Positions 31,257 through 41,103 are shown, numbered from the stretch's first letter. The stretch is 64,000 bases of DNA from Anaerosacchariphilus hominis (GCF_014290175.1 NZ_JACOOR010000003.1:248001-312000), one strand, 5' to 3'. The notes: generated by a model not told the origin, from the sequence alone. Numbers and translations: made by a program.

Positions 31257-33878
31257 TTATCTGCCGTCGTAAGCCCGCAGGTAAAGCTCTTTGATCTCGG
31301 ACATCAGCGGGTATCTGGGGTTTGCGCCGGTACACTGGTCGTTGAAAGCGTTTTCCACCATCTCGTCCAGAGTCACCAGGAAATCTTCTTCCTTGATGTC
31401 GTAATCCTTAATGTACTTTCTGATGCCTACACGCTCCTTCAGGGCTGCGATAGCCCCGATAAAGTTCTCGAATACCTCATCGTCGTCCTTGCCGGTGATC
31501 CCTACGAAACGGGCTACCTCACAGTAGCGCTCCTTTGCATGGGGATACGGATACTGAGAAAAAGTTCCCATCTTCACCGGAGCCGGATCCGCGTTGTAGC
31601 GCATCACATGCTCGATAAGCAGAGCATTTGCCACGCCGTGGGGCAGGTGGTGATATGCGCCCAGCTTATGTGCCATAGAGTGGCATACGCCCAGGAATGC
31701 GTTGGCGAAAGCCATACCTGCCATGGTGGAGGCATTTGCCATATGTTCTCTTGCCACCGGATCGTTGGGACCGTCCTCGTAGCAGCGGGGCAGATAATCG
31801 AAGATGTTCTTCGCTGCTTTCAGGGCCAGGCCGTCGGTGAAGTCTGTAGCCATGATGGAAACATAAGCCTCCAGGGCATGGGTCAGGGCGTCAATACCGG
31901 ACGCGCTGGTCAGTCCTCTGGGCTGAGTCATCATGTAATCCGTATCAATAATGGCCATATTCGGAAGGAGCTCATAGTCTGCGATGGGCCATTTGGTGCC
32001 GGTATCCGCATCAGTGATGATGGCGAAGGGCGTTACCTCGGAGCCTGTACCGGAGGAGGTGGGAATCGCCACGAACATGGCTTTCTCACCCATCTTCGGG
32101 AATACATAGACACGCTTCCGTATATCCATGAAGTCCATGGCCAGATCTTCAAAACGGCGCTCCGGATGCTCATACATGAGCCACATGATCTTGCCTGCGT
32201 CCATGGCGGAACCGCCGCCCAGAGCGATGATCACATCCGGCTGGAAGGCACGGATCTGCTCCACGCCCCGTCTCGCGCACTGGAGGGTCGGATCGGGCGC
32301 TACCTCGTAGAAGCAGGAATAGGTGACGCCCATTTCATCCAGCTTATCCGTGATGGGTTTCGTGTGGCCGTTACTGTAAAGGAAGCCGTCGGTTACGATA
32401 AAGGCTTTTTTCTTATGATAATAGTTCTTCAGCTCATCCAACGCCACCGGCAGGCAGCCTTTCTTGAAGTATACTTTCTGCGGTGTACGGAACCAGAGCA
32501 TGTTCTCTCTCCTTTCTGCTACGGTCTTGATATTGATCAGATGCTTCACGTTTACATTCTCGGATACGGAGTTTCCGCCGTAGGATCCGCAGCCCAGTGT
32601 CAGGGAAGGAGCCAGTTTAAAGTTGTACAGGTCGCCGATACCGCCCTGGGAGGAAGGTGTATTCACCAGGATACGGCAGGTCTTCATGCGGGCTGCGTGC
32701 TGAGCCATCTTCTCAATCTGGGATGGATGGATGTACAAAGAGGAAGTATGGCCGTAGCCGCCGTCCTCGATGAGACGCTCCGACATGTCGAGAGCTGTTT
32801 CAAAATCTTTCGCCTTATAGAGTGCCAGTACCGGGGACAGCTTCTCATGGGCGAAGGGCTCGGAGATATCCACGGAGGTGACCTCGCCAATGAGGATCTT
32901 GGTAGCTTTCGGTACTTCAAAACCTGCCAGCTGCGCAATCACATAAGCCGGCTGTCCTACGATCTTCGGATTCACAGTGCCTGCTTCTGTCAGAATAATG
33001 CCGCGCATCTTATCCAGCTCTTCTTTATTCAACATATGACAGCCACGCTTTATGAATTCCGCGCGTACCTTATCATAAATATCCTCCAGTACGGTAACGG
33101 ACTGCTCGGACGCGCAGATCATACCGTTGTCAAAGGTCTTTGAATGAATCACGGAGTATACAGCCAGCTCAATGTCGCAGCTGCTGTCCATGATAACCGG
33201 GGTATTTCCCGGACCTACGCCGATGGCCGGTTTTCCGGAGGAGTACGCCGCCTTTACCATGCCGGGTCCGCCGGTAGCCAGAATCACGTCCGCACCCTTC
33301 ATCAGTTCGTTGGAAAGCTCGATGGTGGGACTCTCGATGCAGTCAATGAGTCCTGCGGGCGCTCCGGCCTTCTCCGCTGCCTCTCTCACAATGCGGGCCG
33401 CCTCTGCGGTACACTTCTTTGCGCGGGGATGGGGGCTGATAAGAATGGCGTTACGGGTTTTCAGGCAAATCAGGCTTTTGAAGATGGCGGTGGATGTGGG
33501 GTTCGTGGTGGGGATGACTGCGCCTACCAGCCCCACAGGCTCTGCAATCTTCTTGATACCATAGGACTTATCTTCTTCGATGACACCGCAGGTCTTCACG
33601 CGCTTGTAGGCATTGTACATGTACTCGGCTGCGTAATGGTTCTTGATAACCTTATCTTCTACCACGCCCATACCGGTCTCCTCACAGGCCATCTTTGCCA
33701 GCGGAATACGCTGCTTGTTGGCTGCCATGGCTGCCTCAAAGAAAATCCGGTCTACCTGCTCCTGAGTAAAGGAAGCATAAATCTTCTGTGCTTCCCGCAT
33801 CTTCGTCATCTTCTCCTGAAGCAGTTCCACGTCTGTCCTGGTCTCCAGTTCCTGATTCACTTCCGCTTTCTTTGCCAT
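31257..33878 (-). CDS. adhE: Bifunctional acetaldehyde-CoA/alcohol dehydrogenase
   Basis: An 873-aa fusion enzyme reducing acetyl-CoA to acetaldehyde and then ethanol with NADH, and assembling into spirosomes. The N-terminal CoA-acylating aldehyde dehydrogenase domain (about 1-440) has the catalytic Cys in FDNGMICASEQS near residue 250. The C-terminal iron-dependent alcohol dehydrogenase domain (about 460-865) has ALGGGSAMDAGKIMW, TSSGTGSEVTPFA and the metal-binding His residues in GVCHSMAHKLGAYHHLPHG. The ATG at 33878 follows AAGGAGG. It is a monocistronic gene with a strong promoter and an unusual inverted repeat upstream. Confidence 0.97.
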   Translation of the reverse strand: MAKKAEVNQELETRTDVELLQEKMTKMREAQKIYASFTQEQVDRIFFEAAMAANKQRIPLAKMACEETGMGVVEDKVIKNHYAAEYMYNAYKRVKTCGVIEEDKSYGIKKIAEPVGLVGAVIPTTNPTSTAIFKSLICLKTRNAILISPHPRAKKCTAEAARIVREAAEKAGAPAGLIDCIESPTIELSNELMKGADVILATGGPGMVKAAYSSGKPAIGVGPGNTPVIMDSSCDIELAVYSVIHSKTFDNGMICASEQSVTVLEDIYDKVRAEFIKRGCHMLNKEELDKMRGIILTEAGTVNPKIVGQPAYVIAQLAGFEVPKATKILIGEVTSVDISEPFAHEKLSPVLALYKAKDFETALDMSERLIEDGGYGHTSSLYIHPSQIEKMAQHAARMKTCRILVNTPSSQGGIGDLYNFKLAPSLTLGCGSYGGNSVSENVNVKHLINIKTVAERRENMLWFRTPQKVYFKKGCLPVALDELKNYYHKKKAFIVTDGFLYSNGHTKPITDKLDEMGVTYSCFYEVAPDPTLQCARRGVEQIRAFQPDVIIALGGGSAMDAGKIMWLMYEHPERRFEDLAMDFMDIRKRVYVFPKMGEKAMFVAIPTSSGTGSEVTPFAIITDADTGTKWPIADYELLPNMAIIDTDYMMTQPRGLTSASGIDALTHALEAYVSIMATDFTDGLALKAAKNIFDYLPRCYEDGPNDPVAREHMANASTMAGMAFANAFLGVCHSMAHKLGAYHHLPHGVANALLIEHVMRYNADPAPVKMGTFSQYPYPHAKERYCEVARFVGITGKDDDEVFENFIGAIAALKERVGIRKYIKDYDIKEEDFLVTLDEMVENAFNDQCTGANPRYPLMSEIKELYLRAYDGR

Positions 33879-34002
33879 AGATTACCTCCTTGAATTGATT
33901 TATGTTTTGTTATTTTTTTATCATGTAATTATGAATATTTTCTATCTGTATTGGTTTATTTTTCACAATCTTTTCTTTAATTTTCTGATTTTTTATATTC
34001 GC

Positions 34003-34031
34003 ATTCTATCATATTGCACACAAAGTTGCAA
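34003..34031 (-). promoter_or_regulatory. Promoter of adhE
   Basis: On the minus strand TTGCAA (34026-34031), a 17-bp spacer and TAGAAT (34003-34008). Confidence 0.6.
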
Positions 34032-34033
34032 GT

Positions 34034-34074
34034 GTTAAATATATATCTTTCTTACTTTTTGATATATTTTTAAC
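34034..34074. promoter_or_regulatory. Imperfect inverted repeat upstream of adhE -35
   Basis: GTTAAATATATATC (34034-34047) faces GATATATTTTTAAC (34061-34074) with one mismatch across a 13-bp spacer. Each arm ends in a TTAAC element like half of a Rex site, but the spacing is not that of a Rex operator. Confidence 0.4.
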
Positions 34075-34148
34075 AATTTCAAAAAAAGAGGAGGGATGGA
34101 ATGAGACATAGATGTTGGTGAAGAGGACGTTTTCATCTTTCAACGCCA

Positions 34149-34208
34149 GAAACAGGAAAAATGCACCCCTGGCTGACGTGTCAGCCAGGGGTGCATTTTT
34201 CCTGTTTC
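34149..34208. terminator. Very long perfect hairpin, glyS terminator
   Basis: Two 29-base arms (34149-34177 and 34180-34208) are perfectly complementary across a 2-base loop. The core is GCACCCCTGGCTGAC with an internal ATTTTTCC tract. It follows the glyS stop codon on the minus strand and is symmetric, so it should stop transcription from both sides. Confidence 0.8.
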
Positions 34209-34229
34209 GTCCGTTATAAGACTATAAAA

Positions 34230-35618
34230 TTAAAACGCAAATTTATCTGCAAAATAAGCATCCAGCTCGTCGATCTTCACACGCACCTGCTCCATGGTAT
34301 CACGATCACGGATGGTCACTGCGCCGTCAGTCTCAGATTCAAAGTCATAAGTTACGCAGAACGGCGTACCGATCTCGTCCTGACGACGGTATCTCTTACC
34401 GATGTTACCTCTGTCATCGAACTCGCAGTTATACTTCTTGCTAAGCTGCGCAAAGATCTTCTCCGCGCCCTCGTTCAGCTTCTTGGACAGGGGCAGCACA
34501 CCGATCTTCACCGGTGCCAGCGCCGGATGGAAATGAAGCACGGTACGCACGTCGCCGCCCTCCAGCTCCTCCTCGTCGTAAGCTGCGCACAGGAACGCCA
34601 GAACCACACGGTCCGCGCCCAGAGACGGCTCGATGACATAGGGAATATATTTCTCCTTGGACTCGTCATCAAAGTAAGACATATCCTGTCCGGATACATT
34701 CTGATGCTGGGTCAGGTCGTAATCAGTTCTGTCTGCAATACCCCACAGCTCGCCCCAGCCGAAGGGGAACAGGAACTCCAGGTCCGTGGTAGCCTTGCTG
34801 TAGAAGCACAGCTCCTCGGGAGAATGATCGCGGGCGCGCATCTCGTCATCCTTCATTCCCAAAGACTTCAGCCAGTCGATGCAGTACTGCTTCCAGTAAG
34901 CAAACCACTCCAGGTCGGTACCCGGCTTGCAGAAGAATTCCAGCTCCATCTGCTCGAACTCTCTGGTACGGAAGGTAAAGTTACCCGGTGTAATCTCGTT
35001 ACGGAAGGACTTACCGATCTGTCCGATACCGAAGGGAATCTTCTTTCTGGAGGTTCTCTGTACGTTCTTAAAGTTTACAAAGATACCCTGTGCAGTCTCC
35101 GGACGGAGATATACCGTGTTCTTCGCGTCCTCGGTCACACCCTGGAAGGTCTTGAACATCAGGTTGAACTGACGGATATCTGTAAAATCATGCTTTCCGC
35201 AGGAAGGACAGCAGATATTGTGCTCGTCCACATAAGCCTTCATCTCCTCCGGAGACCAGGCATCTACAGAACCCTCTATCTCGATGTCATTGTCAGCCAT
35301 ATAATCCTCGATAAGCTTATCCGCGCGGAAACGCTCCTTACAGCTCTTGCAGTCCATCAGCGGGTCAGAGAAGCCGCCCAGATGTCCGGACGCTACCCAG
35401 GTCTGCGGGTTCATCAGGATGGCGCAGTCTACGCCTACGTTGTAAGGGTTCTCCTGTACGAACTTCTGCCACCAGGCGCGCTTTACGTTATTCTTCAGCT
35501 CCACGCCCAGATTACCGTAATCCCAGGTATTTGCCAGGCCACCGTAAATCTCAGAACCCGGATACACAAAGCCTCTTGCCTTTGCCAGAGATACAATCTT
35601 GTCCATTGTCTTTTCCAT
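34230..35618 (-). CDS. glyS: Glycyl-tRNA synthetase (dimeric class II type)
   Basis: A 462-aa enzyme that charges tRNA-Gly, of the single-chain alpha2 type. It starts with [20 protein letters not shown], the class II motif 1 region, has [29 protein letters not shown] (motif 2, near residues 195-223) and [10 protein letters not shown] near 350 (motif 3), followed by the anticodon-binding domain. A zinc site CKSCKERF (about 90) pairs with [10 protein letters not shown] (about 130). The ATG at 35618 follows GAGGAGA. It is the last gene of the M16C-era-yqzL-recO-lipoprotein-glyS run. Confidence 0.96.
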   Translation of the reverse strand: MEKTMDKIVSLAKARGFVYPGSEIYGGLANTWDYGNLGVELKNNVKRAWWQKFVQENPYNVGVDCAILMNPQTWVASGHLGGFSDPLMDCKSCKERFRADKLIEDYMADNDIEIEGSVDAWSPEEMKAYVDEHNICCPSCGKHDFTDIRQFNLMFKTFQGVTEDAKNTVYLRPETAQGIFVNFKNVQRTSRKKIPFGIGQIGKSFRNEITPGNFTFRTREFEQMELEFFCKPGTDLEWFAYWKQYCIDWLKSLGMKDDEMRARDHSPEELCFYSKATTDLEFLFPFGWGELWGIADRTDYDLTQHQNVSGQDMSYFDDESKEKYIPYVIEPSLGADRVVLAFLCAAYDEEELEGGDVRTVLHFHPALAPVKIGVLPLSKKLNEGAEKIFAQLSKKYNCEFDDRGNIGKRYRRQDEIGTPFCVTYDFESETDGAVTIRDRDTMEQVRVKIDELDAYFADKFAF

Positions 35619-35640
35619 TTGCTTTTCTCCTCTTCACTGA

Positions 35641-36228
35641 TTATTTGTAAATGATATATGACAGTCCGGCACTTTCCACCGCCGCCTGCTTTTTACCTGT
35701 AACAGTCACATTCCCGCCTGCGGATACCGCCAGAATTTCTCCCGGTACCAATACCTGGCAGGCATCATCTGTCTCCAGAATCAGAACCTTTGCTTCGTCC
35801 CCCGCTTCCAGAGAACCAAAGTCCGTCTTCGCCCCATTCGGATCCAGCAGTTCTCCGGACAGGTCATAGCCCTCTGCCCGGGCTTCGGATACAGTCCCAA
35901 CAAACAGTTCCTCTTCATTATAGCTGCTGTAGTCATCGCTGCCTGCAAAAGTCATCTGAAGCACTGCTGTGCCATTCTTCACTTCAAACTTTTTCAGACT
36001 GATGTGATCCTTCGCAAAGGTTTTATTATAATCCGCCAGTTCGCTGTCAATCTCCTCTTTCAGTTCGTCCGCATCGTAGAAATCCTTATCAAAAGATTCC
36101 GTGATGGTACTGGTGATCGTCCCCTTCTTGTCTACAGAAATAGCATTCCCCTCCGGTACGGAGTTTCCGCACCCTGCCAGAAGAAAAATCCCGCAGGCCA
36201 GAAGACAGATACAGATTAATTTTCTCAT
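35641..36228 (-). CDS. Lipoprotein of unknown function
   Basis: A 195-aa lipoprotein with signal peptide MRKLICICLLACGIFLLAGC and the lipidated Cys at residue 20. The mature part is acidic, starts with SVDKKGTITSTITESFDKDF and has no recognised domain, though DYNKTFAKDHISLKKFEVKNG and similar blocks recur in clostridial membrane-anchored proteins. The ATG at 36228 with GGGAGGA upstream is preferred over an adjacent TTG at 36231. It lies 22 bp before glyS and about 100 bp after recO on the same strand. Confidence 0.75.
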   Translation of the reverse strand: MRKLICICLLACGIFLLAGCGNSVPEGNAISVDKKGTITSTITESFDKDFYDADELKEEIDSELADYNKTFAKDHISLKKFEVKNGTAVLQMTFAGSDDYSSYNEEELFVGTVSEARAEGYDLSGELLDPNGAKTDFGSLEAGDEAKVLILETDDACQVLVPGEILAVSAGGNVTVTGKKQAAVESAGLSYIIYK

Positions 36229-36324
36229 CAATATGTCCTCCCATATTTTTCCTGAATCGTCAGTTCAGGGAATCTCATATAGTATAGCGTCTTTTGGGTG
36301 ATTTTTCAACTGCTTTCCCGAATT

Positions 36325-36999
36325 TTAACTTCCGGACGCTCCGGGCAGGCCCACGCAGGCCTCCAGAATCTCCCGAGACCGGTAATGTCCTTCCATATAC
36401 TGCTGCCGGTAACGGTTCATGACAAACCGCAGCTCTCCCAGAACCTCTTCCGACACCTGAAAGGTATAGAGCTTCTCCACCGGGGAGGCCGCGATATACT
36501 GAAGGGTATACAGGGTAGACTGGCAGATATCCAATGTCTCGAAATCCGGCGGACATTCTCCGTTTACCACCAGCACCTTCAGTTCATATATGTAGCGAAT
36601 CAGCTCATCCGGAATCCGCGGACTGACCAGGGCCCGCAGGGACTGATACAGAAGCTTCAGCATCTGCAGCTCGTCATTGGCCTCCCTGGTATAATATTCC
36701 GCCACCTCGCAGAAATAGAACCCGTAACAGGCTCCTTCAAAATCCGCGCTGAGCTCATGGAAATAGTTCCCGGCCCTGGCCTGCATCAGATTAAAGGAGG
36801 TACGGCCCTCGTAGACCGTAAACTCCCCGAACACAAAGGAATTGCAAACCGCCAGAAGGGGGCTGTTCTGCCGTCTGGCCCCTCTGGCAAAAGCTGTGAT
36901 CTTGCCCCGCTCCTTCGTCAGAAGCACCAGCCGCTTATCGTAATCTCCCTGGGGATAGGCTGCCAGTACCAGGCCTGTCACCGTAATCATCTGTCCCAT
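36325..36999 (-). CDS. recO: DNA repair protein RecO
   Basis: A 224-aa recombination mediator that helps RecF/RecR load RecA on SSB-coated DNA. The N-terminal OB fold reads TVTGLVLAAYPQGDYDKRLVLLTKERGKITAFARGARR. The helical C-terminal part has GFYFCEVAEYYTREANDE and LLYQSLRAL. The usual zinc-binding Cys quartet of RecO is not evident; only isolated cysteines remain. The start overlaps the end of the YqzL-like gene by 65 bases in another frame. Its place after era is conserved in Firmicutes. Confidence 0.9.
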   Translation of the reverse strand: MGQMITVTGLVLAAYPQGDYDKRLVLLTKERGKITAFARGARRQNSPLLAVCNSFVFGEFTVYEGRTSFNLMQARAGNYFHELSADFEGACYGFYFCEVAEYYTREANDELQMLKLLYQSLRALVSPRIPDELIRYIYELKVLVVNGECPPDFETLDICQSTLYTLQYIAASPVEKLYTFQVSEEVLGELRFVMNRYRQQYMEGHYRSREILEACVGLPGASGS

Positions 37000-37126
37000 A
37001 TTCCGACCCGGCCTTCCGGCCTTCTCCCTTCTCCCCCAGGCAGCTCGCTGCCCCTTCCCGGGTAATTCCTCTGTACTTCAGATAATCCTCCACAGACCCT
37101 GTCCGCTCAAATACATCCCACGTCAT
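36935..37126 (-). CDS. YqzL-like small protein
   Basis: A 63-aa protein whose opening MTWDVFERTGSVEDYLKYRG fits the YqzL family (W-x-x-F-x-x-TG-x-x-x-x-YL). In Bacillus this small gene also sits between era and recO. The ATG at 37126 has AAAGGGG upstream. The C-terminal 22 residues overlap the recO start in another reading frame, which suggests translational coupling. The role of YqzL is unknown. Confidence 0.65.
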   Translation of the reverse strand: MTWDVFERTGSVEDYLKYRGITREGAASCLGEKGEGRKAGSEYGTDDYGDRPGTGSLSPGRLR

Positions 37127-37246
37127 CCACGCTCGCCCCTTTCAGATACGATGCACCCGCATCCTCCGTTCTTAGCGTCCCCAAAACTGCTCTCTCTATC
37201 CTGCCAAAAATATGGCAGCAACCGGCCGGCCACAAAACCTCTATCG

Positions 37247-38158
37247 CTACAGCTCCAGCTCCTTCTTATCATATCCGAAGTTCTTGATGAGGAAGTCACT
37301 GTCCCTCCAGTCTTTCTTCACCTTCACCCATAACTGCAGATTCACTTTCATCTCCAGCATATCCTCGATCTCATACCGGGCCGTGCTGCCGATCTTCTTC
37401 AGCATACTGCCCTGTTTTCCGATGATGATACCCTTATGGGAATCCCTCTCACAGATAATGGTGGCGTCGATATCCATGACCTTTCCTCCCGGCCGCTCCT
37501 TCATTTTGTCAATGGACACGGCGATTCCGTGGGGGATCTCCTCATTGAGGCAGCGAAGGGCTTTCTCCCGGATCAGCTCCGCCACGATCTGCCGCATGGG
37601 CTGATCCGTCACTGTATCTTCATCATAAAACTTCGGACCATAAGGCAGATACTTGAAAATCTGCTCGATCAGAGTCTCCGTATTGTCGCCGTTTAAGGCT
37701 GATACGGGCACGATCTCATGGAAATCGTGCAGCTTCCGATAGGTGTCGATGACCGCCAGAAGCTCTTCCTTTTTCACCGTATCCGTTTTATTGATGACCA
37801 GAATCACCGGCGTCTTCACCTTGGCCAGCTGCTCCGCGATATGACGCTCTCCGGCGCCCACAAAGGTGGTGGGCTCCACCAGCCAGAGCACCACGTCCAC
37901 CTCCTTTAAGGTCCGCTCCGCCACATTGACCATGTACTCGCCCAGCTTGTTCTTGGCCTTATGGATGCCCGGCGTATCCAGGAATACGATCTGTCCCTCG
38001 TCACAGGTATAGACCGTCTGAATCCGGTTCCGGGTGGTCTGTGGCTTATTGGAGGTAATGGCGATCTTCTGTCCAATCAGCTTATTCATCAGGGTGGACT
38101 TTCCCACATTGGGTCTGCCAATCAGTGTGGCAAATCCGGATTTGCACTGTTTTTCCAT
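37247..38158 (-). CDS. era: GTPase Era
   Basis: A 303-aa essential GTPase that binds the 3' end of 16S rRNA and assists 30S assembly. G1 is LIGRPNVGKSTLMN (residues 12-25), G3 is FLDTPGIH and G4 is VINKTDTV. The C-terminal KH domain has GIIIGKQGSMLKKIGSTAR. The ATG at 38158 follows AAAGGGA. It starts 20 bp after the M16C peptidase gene. Confidence 0.97.
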   Translation of the reverse strand: MEKQCKSGFATLIGRPNVGKSTLMNKLIGQKIAITSNKPQTTRNRIQTVYTCDEGQIVFLDTPGIHKAKNKLGEYMVNVAERTLKEVDVVLWLVEPTTFVGAGERHIAEQLAKVKTPVILVINKTDTVKKEELLAVIDTYRKLHDFHEIVPVSALNGDNTETLIEQIFKYLPYGPKFYDEDTVTDQPMRQIVAELIREKALRCLNEEIPHGIAVSIDKMKERPGGKVMDIDATIICERDSHKGIIIGKQGSMLKKIGSTARYEIEDMLEMKVNLQLWVKVKKDWRDSDFLIKNFGYDKKELEL

Positions 38159-38178
38159 AAAATAGTTTCCCTTTCTCT

Positions 38179-41103
38179 TTAGTGGAACAGGCTCTCTGTC
38201 ACATCGAACAGAGTCTTCTGCTCTTCCAGCTTCTTCTCATTTCCGATGACGCAGATATGGTGTCCGTCCAGCATGGCCTGAAGATAAGGCGCCAGGGTGC
38301 GGATCTCCTCGCAGCCGCAGCCCAGCACCTGATCCCGCTCTCTCTGAACCTGCTCCCCGGTAACGCCGGTCATCCAGGCGCTTAAGGAACGCATGCCCTT
38401 GGCGTTGGGATTCAGGGGCGTATCCATGGAGCTGATGGTTCCAATGATATACTTGGTCATATCCCGCTCGGATACGGTAAAGTGTTTCGTATAGTCTACG
38501 CTCTCTTCAAAAATCTCGTTGGTCTTCTCCAGATTTGGATCCCGGTAGGATACCATGTAGCCGCTTCCGGTCCGGGTGTAGTTGTTCATGCAACCGTAGG
38601 CTCCGCCCTTGACACGCACATTGTTCCAGAGATAGTCATAACTCATGATGATCCGAAGGACCTTCAGGGCTCCCGTATAGGGCAGTCCCGCCTCCCGGAA
38701 GCTTCCGGCCCGGGCCACATACTGGATCTGGGCAGAGGTCTTCAGACCCTCGTTTTTATGCTCCGGCACCAGGGACCGCAGCACCTGGGGCGCTCCCGTA
38801 TCCGGATAAAGGGCTTTCTGCAGGCCTTCCGCTTCCTTCAGAAGTCCCTCCAGGCTCTTCTTCTCTCCGGTGTAGCTGACAATCAGGTTCTCCGGCCGGA
38901 AGAGCTGACGGGTCAGCTCTGTGAGCTTCTTCGCCGCTTCCTCCCAGCCTTCCTCAAAGTGTCCGTCCAGCTCTTCCATAAAATGATAGAAGTCCACGCC
39001 GCCGGTCATATCGGAGAAAGCTGCGCTGGAGGAGAAATAAGACATGGCCCGCAGGGCAGCCATGGAGTGGCCAGAGGTCTGGAAAGCCATCTGCATCCGG
39101 GATTTGGTCTCCGCCACAATCTCCCGCAGACGCTTTTTGTCCGCGATCCTGGAGGTCATCAGCATTTCCCGTATCATGGCAAAGGCCGTCTTCTGCTCTT
39201 CATAGAGGGCCTTGCCGCGTACCTCGAAGACCGGCACATATTCTTTCGGATTCTTCACCTGGTCGTAGGTCCCCACGCTGCAGGAGATTCCGCCGGTATG
39301 AAGATTCAGCTCGTTGGAGAACTCACCGTAGCTGTAGTGCTCCGTATCCATCTGCCCCAGCACGCTCTTTAACAGACCCAGATAGGGAATCAGCTCCACC
39401 GGAACGCTGCCTGCCCGGAACACCAGATCCACGTAGCCGATGCCATTGGTAAACAGATCATGATGGAGAACCACTGCCTCCCCGGCCCGGTACTCCTCAT
39501 TCTGGAAGGGCTGAGCCTTCTTCTCGATGTCCTCCCGGCGGAGCATGGGGATCTTCTCCAGATCCTCCTGGGGAGATGGCTCACTCTGATATGCCTTCAG
39601 ATGCTTTGTAAAGTCCGCGATCTGCTGGCGTTCTTCAGGGCTTAAGCTCTCTTTGTAGGATGCCAGCTTCTCCTTCAGCTCTTCCTCCTGTCTGGCAGTC
39701 AGACCCTTTTCCGGCCGAATGGTAACCAGGGATCCGTGAGTATTCTGAAGCAGATAAGTGCGGATCAGTCCCTCAAAATAGCCCTCCGTCACCTGAGCCT
39801 TCAGGAAAGCAAAGGTGTCCAGCGCCTCCAGGTGAAGGAATGCGGAATCATCCCTGTAAAGCCAGCTGTCAAAGGCCTGAAGTCCGTACATGAGGCCCGC
39901 AGGATAGTTTCCGAAATCTGCCTCCCGGTAACGGAACTCAAAGTAATTGATGCCCGCCCGCAGGGCCTTTTCATCCAGCCCCTCATCCGCCAGCTTCCGT
40001 AAGGTATCTTCGATGGTCCTTACGAACTTCTCCTTCTGGGACTCGTTGGCATTCTTGGCGATAATGGAGAAAATGGGCTGCTTCACTCCATTGTCGTAGG
40101 AGCTCATGATATCGTGGCCGATGCCGGCGTCCAGCAGAGCCTGCTTCAGGGGCGCGCCAGGCGCGGACAAAAGCACATACTCCAACACCTGCATGGCCAG
40201 ATACAGCTTCGCGTCCAGGGTATCGCCCACGGACTTATTATAGGACAAATAGGTATTATCCTCTTCGCTTTCCTCAGCAGAAATGGAATAATTCTTTACG
40301 ATCTCCCGCATTTCTGTGAAGGGAGACTGAGTCTCCACCTCGGAATCAATGGCCTGATAATCGTAATGGCTCAGATACTTTTCATCCAGCCATTGGAGCT
40401 TCTCAGCCATATTGCAGTCTCCATATAGGAAAATATAGCTGTTGGAGGGATGATAATAACGTCTGTGAAAGTCCAGGAACTGTTCGTAGGTCAGATTCGG
40501 AATATACTCCGGATCGCCGCCGGACTCGTTGGCATAGGTGGTATCCGGATAAAGGGAATTCAGGATCTCCCGCTCCAGCACGCCCTCCGGAGAGGAAAAG
40601 GCTCCCTTCATCTCGTTGTAAACCACGCCATTCAGGGTCAGTTCGCTTTCCGGAGTCTCCATCTCATAGTGCCAGCCCTCCTGACGGAAGATCTCTTCTT
40701 TCTGATAAATATTCGGATAGAACACTGCGTCCATGTATACATGAATCAGGTTCTGAAAATCCTTGTCATTGCAGCTTGCAATGGGATATACGGTTTTATC
40801 CGGGTAGGTCATGGCATTCAGAAAGGTATTCAGGGAACCCTTTGCCAGCTCCACAAAAGGATCCTTCACTGGGAATTCCCGGGAGCCGCAGAGCACCGAA
40901 TGTTCCAGAATATGGGCCACGCCAGTGTCGTCCGGCGCAGGGGTCCGAAATCCGATGTAAAACACCTTATTCACATCGTCATTGGATAAGAGGCATACCT
41001 TTGCCCCGGTCTTTTTATGCTTCAGATAATAGCCTGTGGAGTTCAGTTCCGCGATCTCACGCTTTTCCACCAGCTCATAAGCCTGTAATGCTTCTACTGT
41101 CAT
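38179..41103 (-). CDS. M16C insulinase-family metallopeptidase (presequence-protease-like)
   Basis: A 974-aa zinc peptidase made of four homologous M16 domains in one chain, the usual size for the PreP/falcilysin subfamily. The inverted zinc motif HILEH lies at residues 64-68, with the downstream Glu in the VVYNEMKGAFSSPE region. There is no signal peptide, so it acts in the cytoplasm, probably degrading peptides. I chose the ATG at 41103 (MTVEALQAYELV), preceded by GGGAGA, over one at 41130. It probably heads the era-recO-glyS transcript. Confidence 0.92.
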   Translation of the reverse strand: MTVEALQAYELVEKREIAELNSTGYYLKHKKTGAKVCLLSNDDVNKVFYIGFRTPAPDDTGVAHILEHSVLCGSREFPVKDPFVELAKGSLNTFLNAMTYPDKTVYPIASCNDKDFQNLIHVYMDAVFYPNIYQKEEIFRQEGWHYEMETPESELTLNGVVYNEMKGAFSSPEGVLEREILNSLYPDTTYANESGGDPEYIPNLTYEQFLDFHRRYYHPSNSYIFLYGDCNMAEKLQWLDEKYLSHYDYQAIDSEVETQSPFTEMREIVKNYSISAEESEEDNTYLSYNKSVGDTLDAKLYLAMQVLEYVLLSAPGAPLKQALLDAGIGHDIMSSYDNGVKQPIFSIIAKNANESQKEKFVRTIEDTLRKLADEGLDEKALRAGINYFEFRYREADFGNYPAGLMYGLQAFDSWLYRDDSAFLHLEALDTFAFLKAQVTEGYFEGLIRTYLLQNTHGSLVTIRPEKGLTARQEEELKEKLASYKESLSPEERQQIADFTKHLKAYQSEPSPQEDLEKIPMLRREDIEKKAQPFQNEEYRAGEAVVLHHDLFTNGIGYVDLVFRAGSVPVELIPYLGLLKSVLGQMDTEHYSYGEFSNELNLHTGGISCSVGTYDQVKNPKEYVPVFEVRGKALYEEQKTAFAMIREMLMTSRIADKKRLREIVAETKSRMQMAFQTSGHSMAALRAMSYFSSSAAFSDMTGGVDFYHFMEELDGHFEEGWEEAAKKLTELTRQLFRPENLIVSYTGEKKSLEGLLKEAEGLQKALYPDTGAPQVLRSLVPEHKNEGLKTSAQIQYVARAGSFREAGLPYTGALKVLRIIMSYDYLWNNVRVKGGAYGCMNNYTRTGSGYMVSYRDPNLEKTNEIFEESVDYTKHFTVSERDMTKYIIGTISSMDTPLNPNAKGMRSLSAWMTGVTGEQVQRERDQVLGCGCEEIRTLAPYLQAMLDGHHICVIGNEKKLEEQKTLFDVTESLFH

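Larger units (their letters stand above)
33879..34229. other. Intergenic region upstream of adhE (351 bp, AT-rich)
   Basis: It contains the adhE promoter (34003-34031), a long imperfect inverted repeat (34034-34074) and the 60-base glyS terminator (34149-34208). A purine-rich AAAAAAGAGGAGGGATGG at about 34081 resembles a ribosome binding site but no gene follows. The adhE leader is about 120 bp of A/T-rich sequence. Confidence 0.6.

Noticed and set aside
31539..33143. 534-codon plus-strand frame opposite adhE
   Set aside because: An antisense shadow of a certain gene caused by codon bias; no start signal and no recognisable motifs.
34034..34074. Rex operator at adhE
   Set aside because: The TTAAC arms are too far apart for the Rex consensus; kept only as an unassigned inverted repeat.
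34161..35654. 497-codon plus-strand frame opposite glyS
   Set aside because: It begins inside the long glyS terminator hairpin and mirrors glyS codons; no ribosome binding site.
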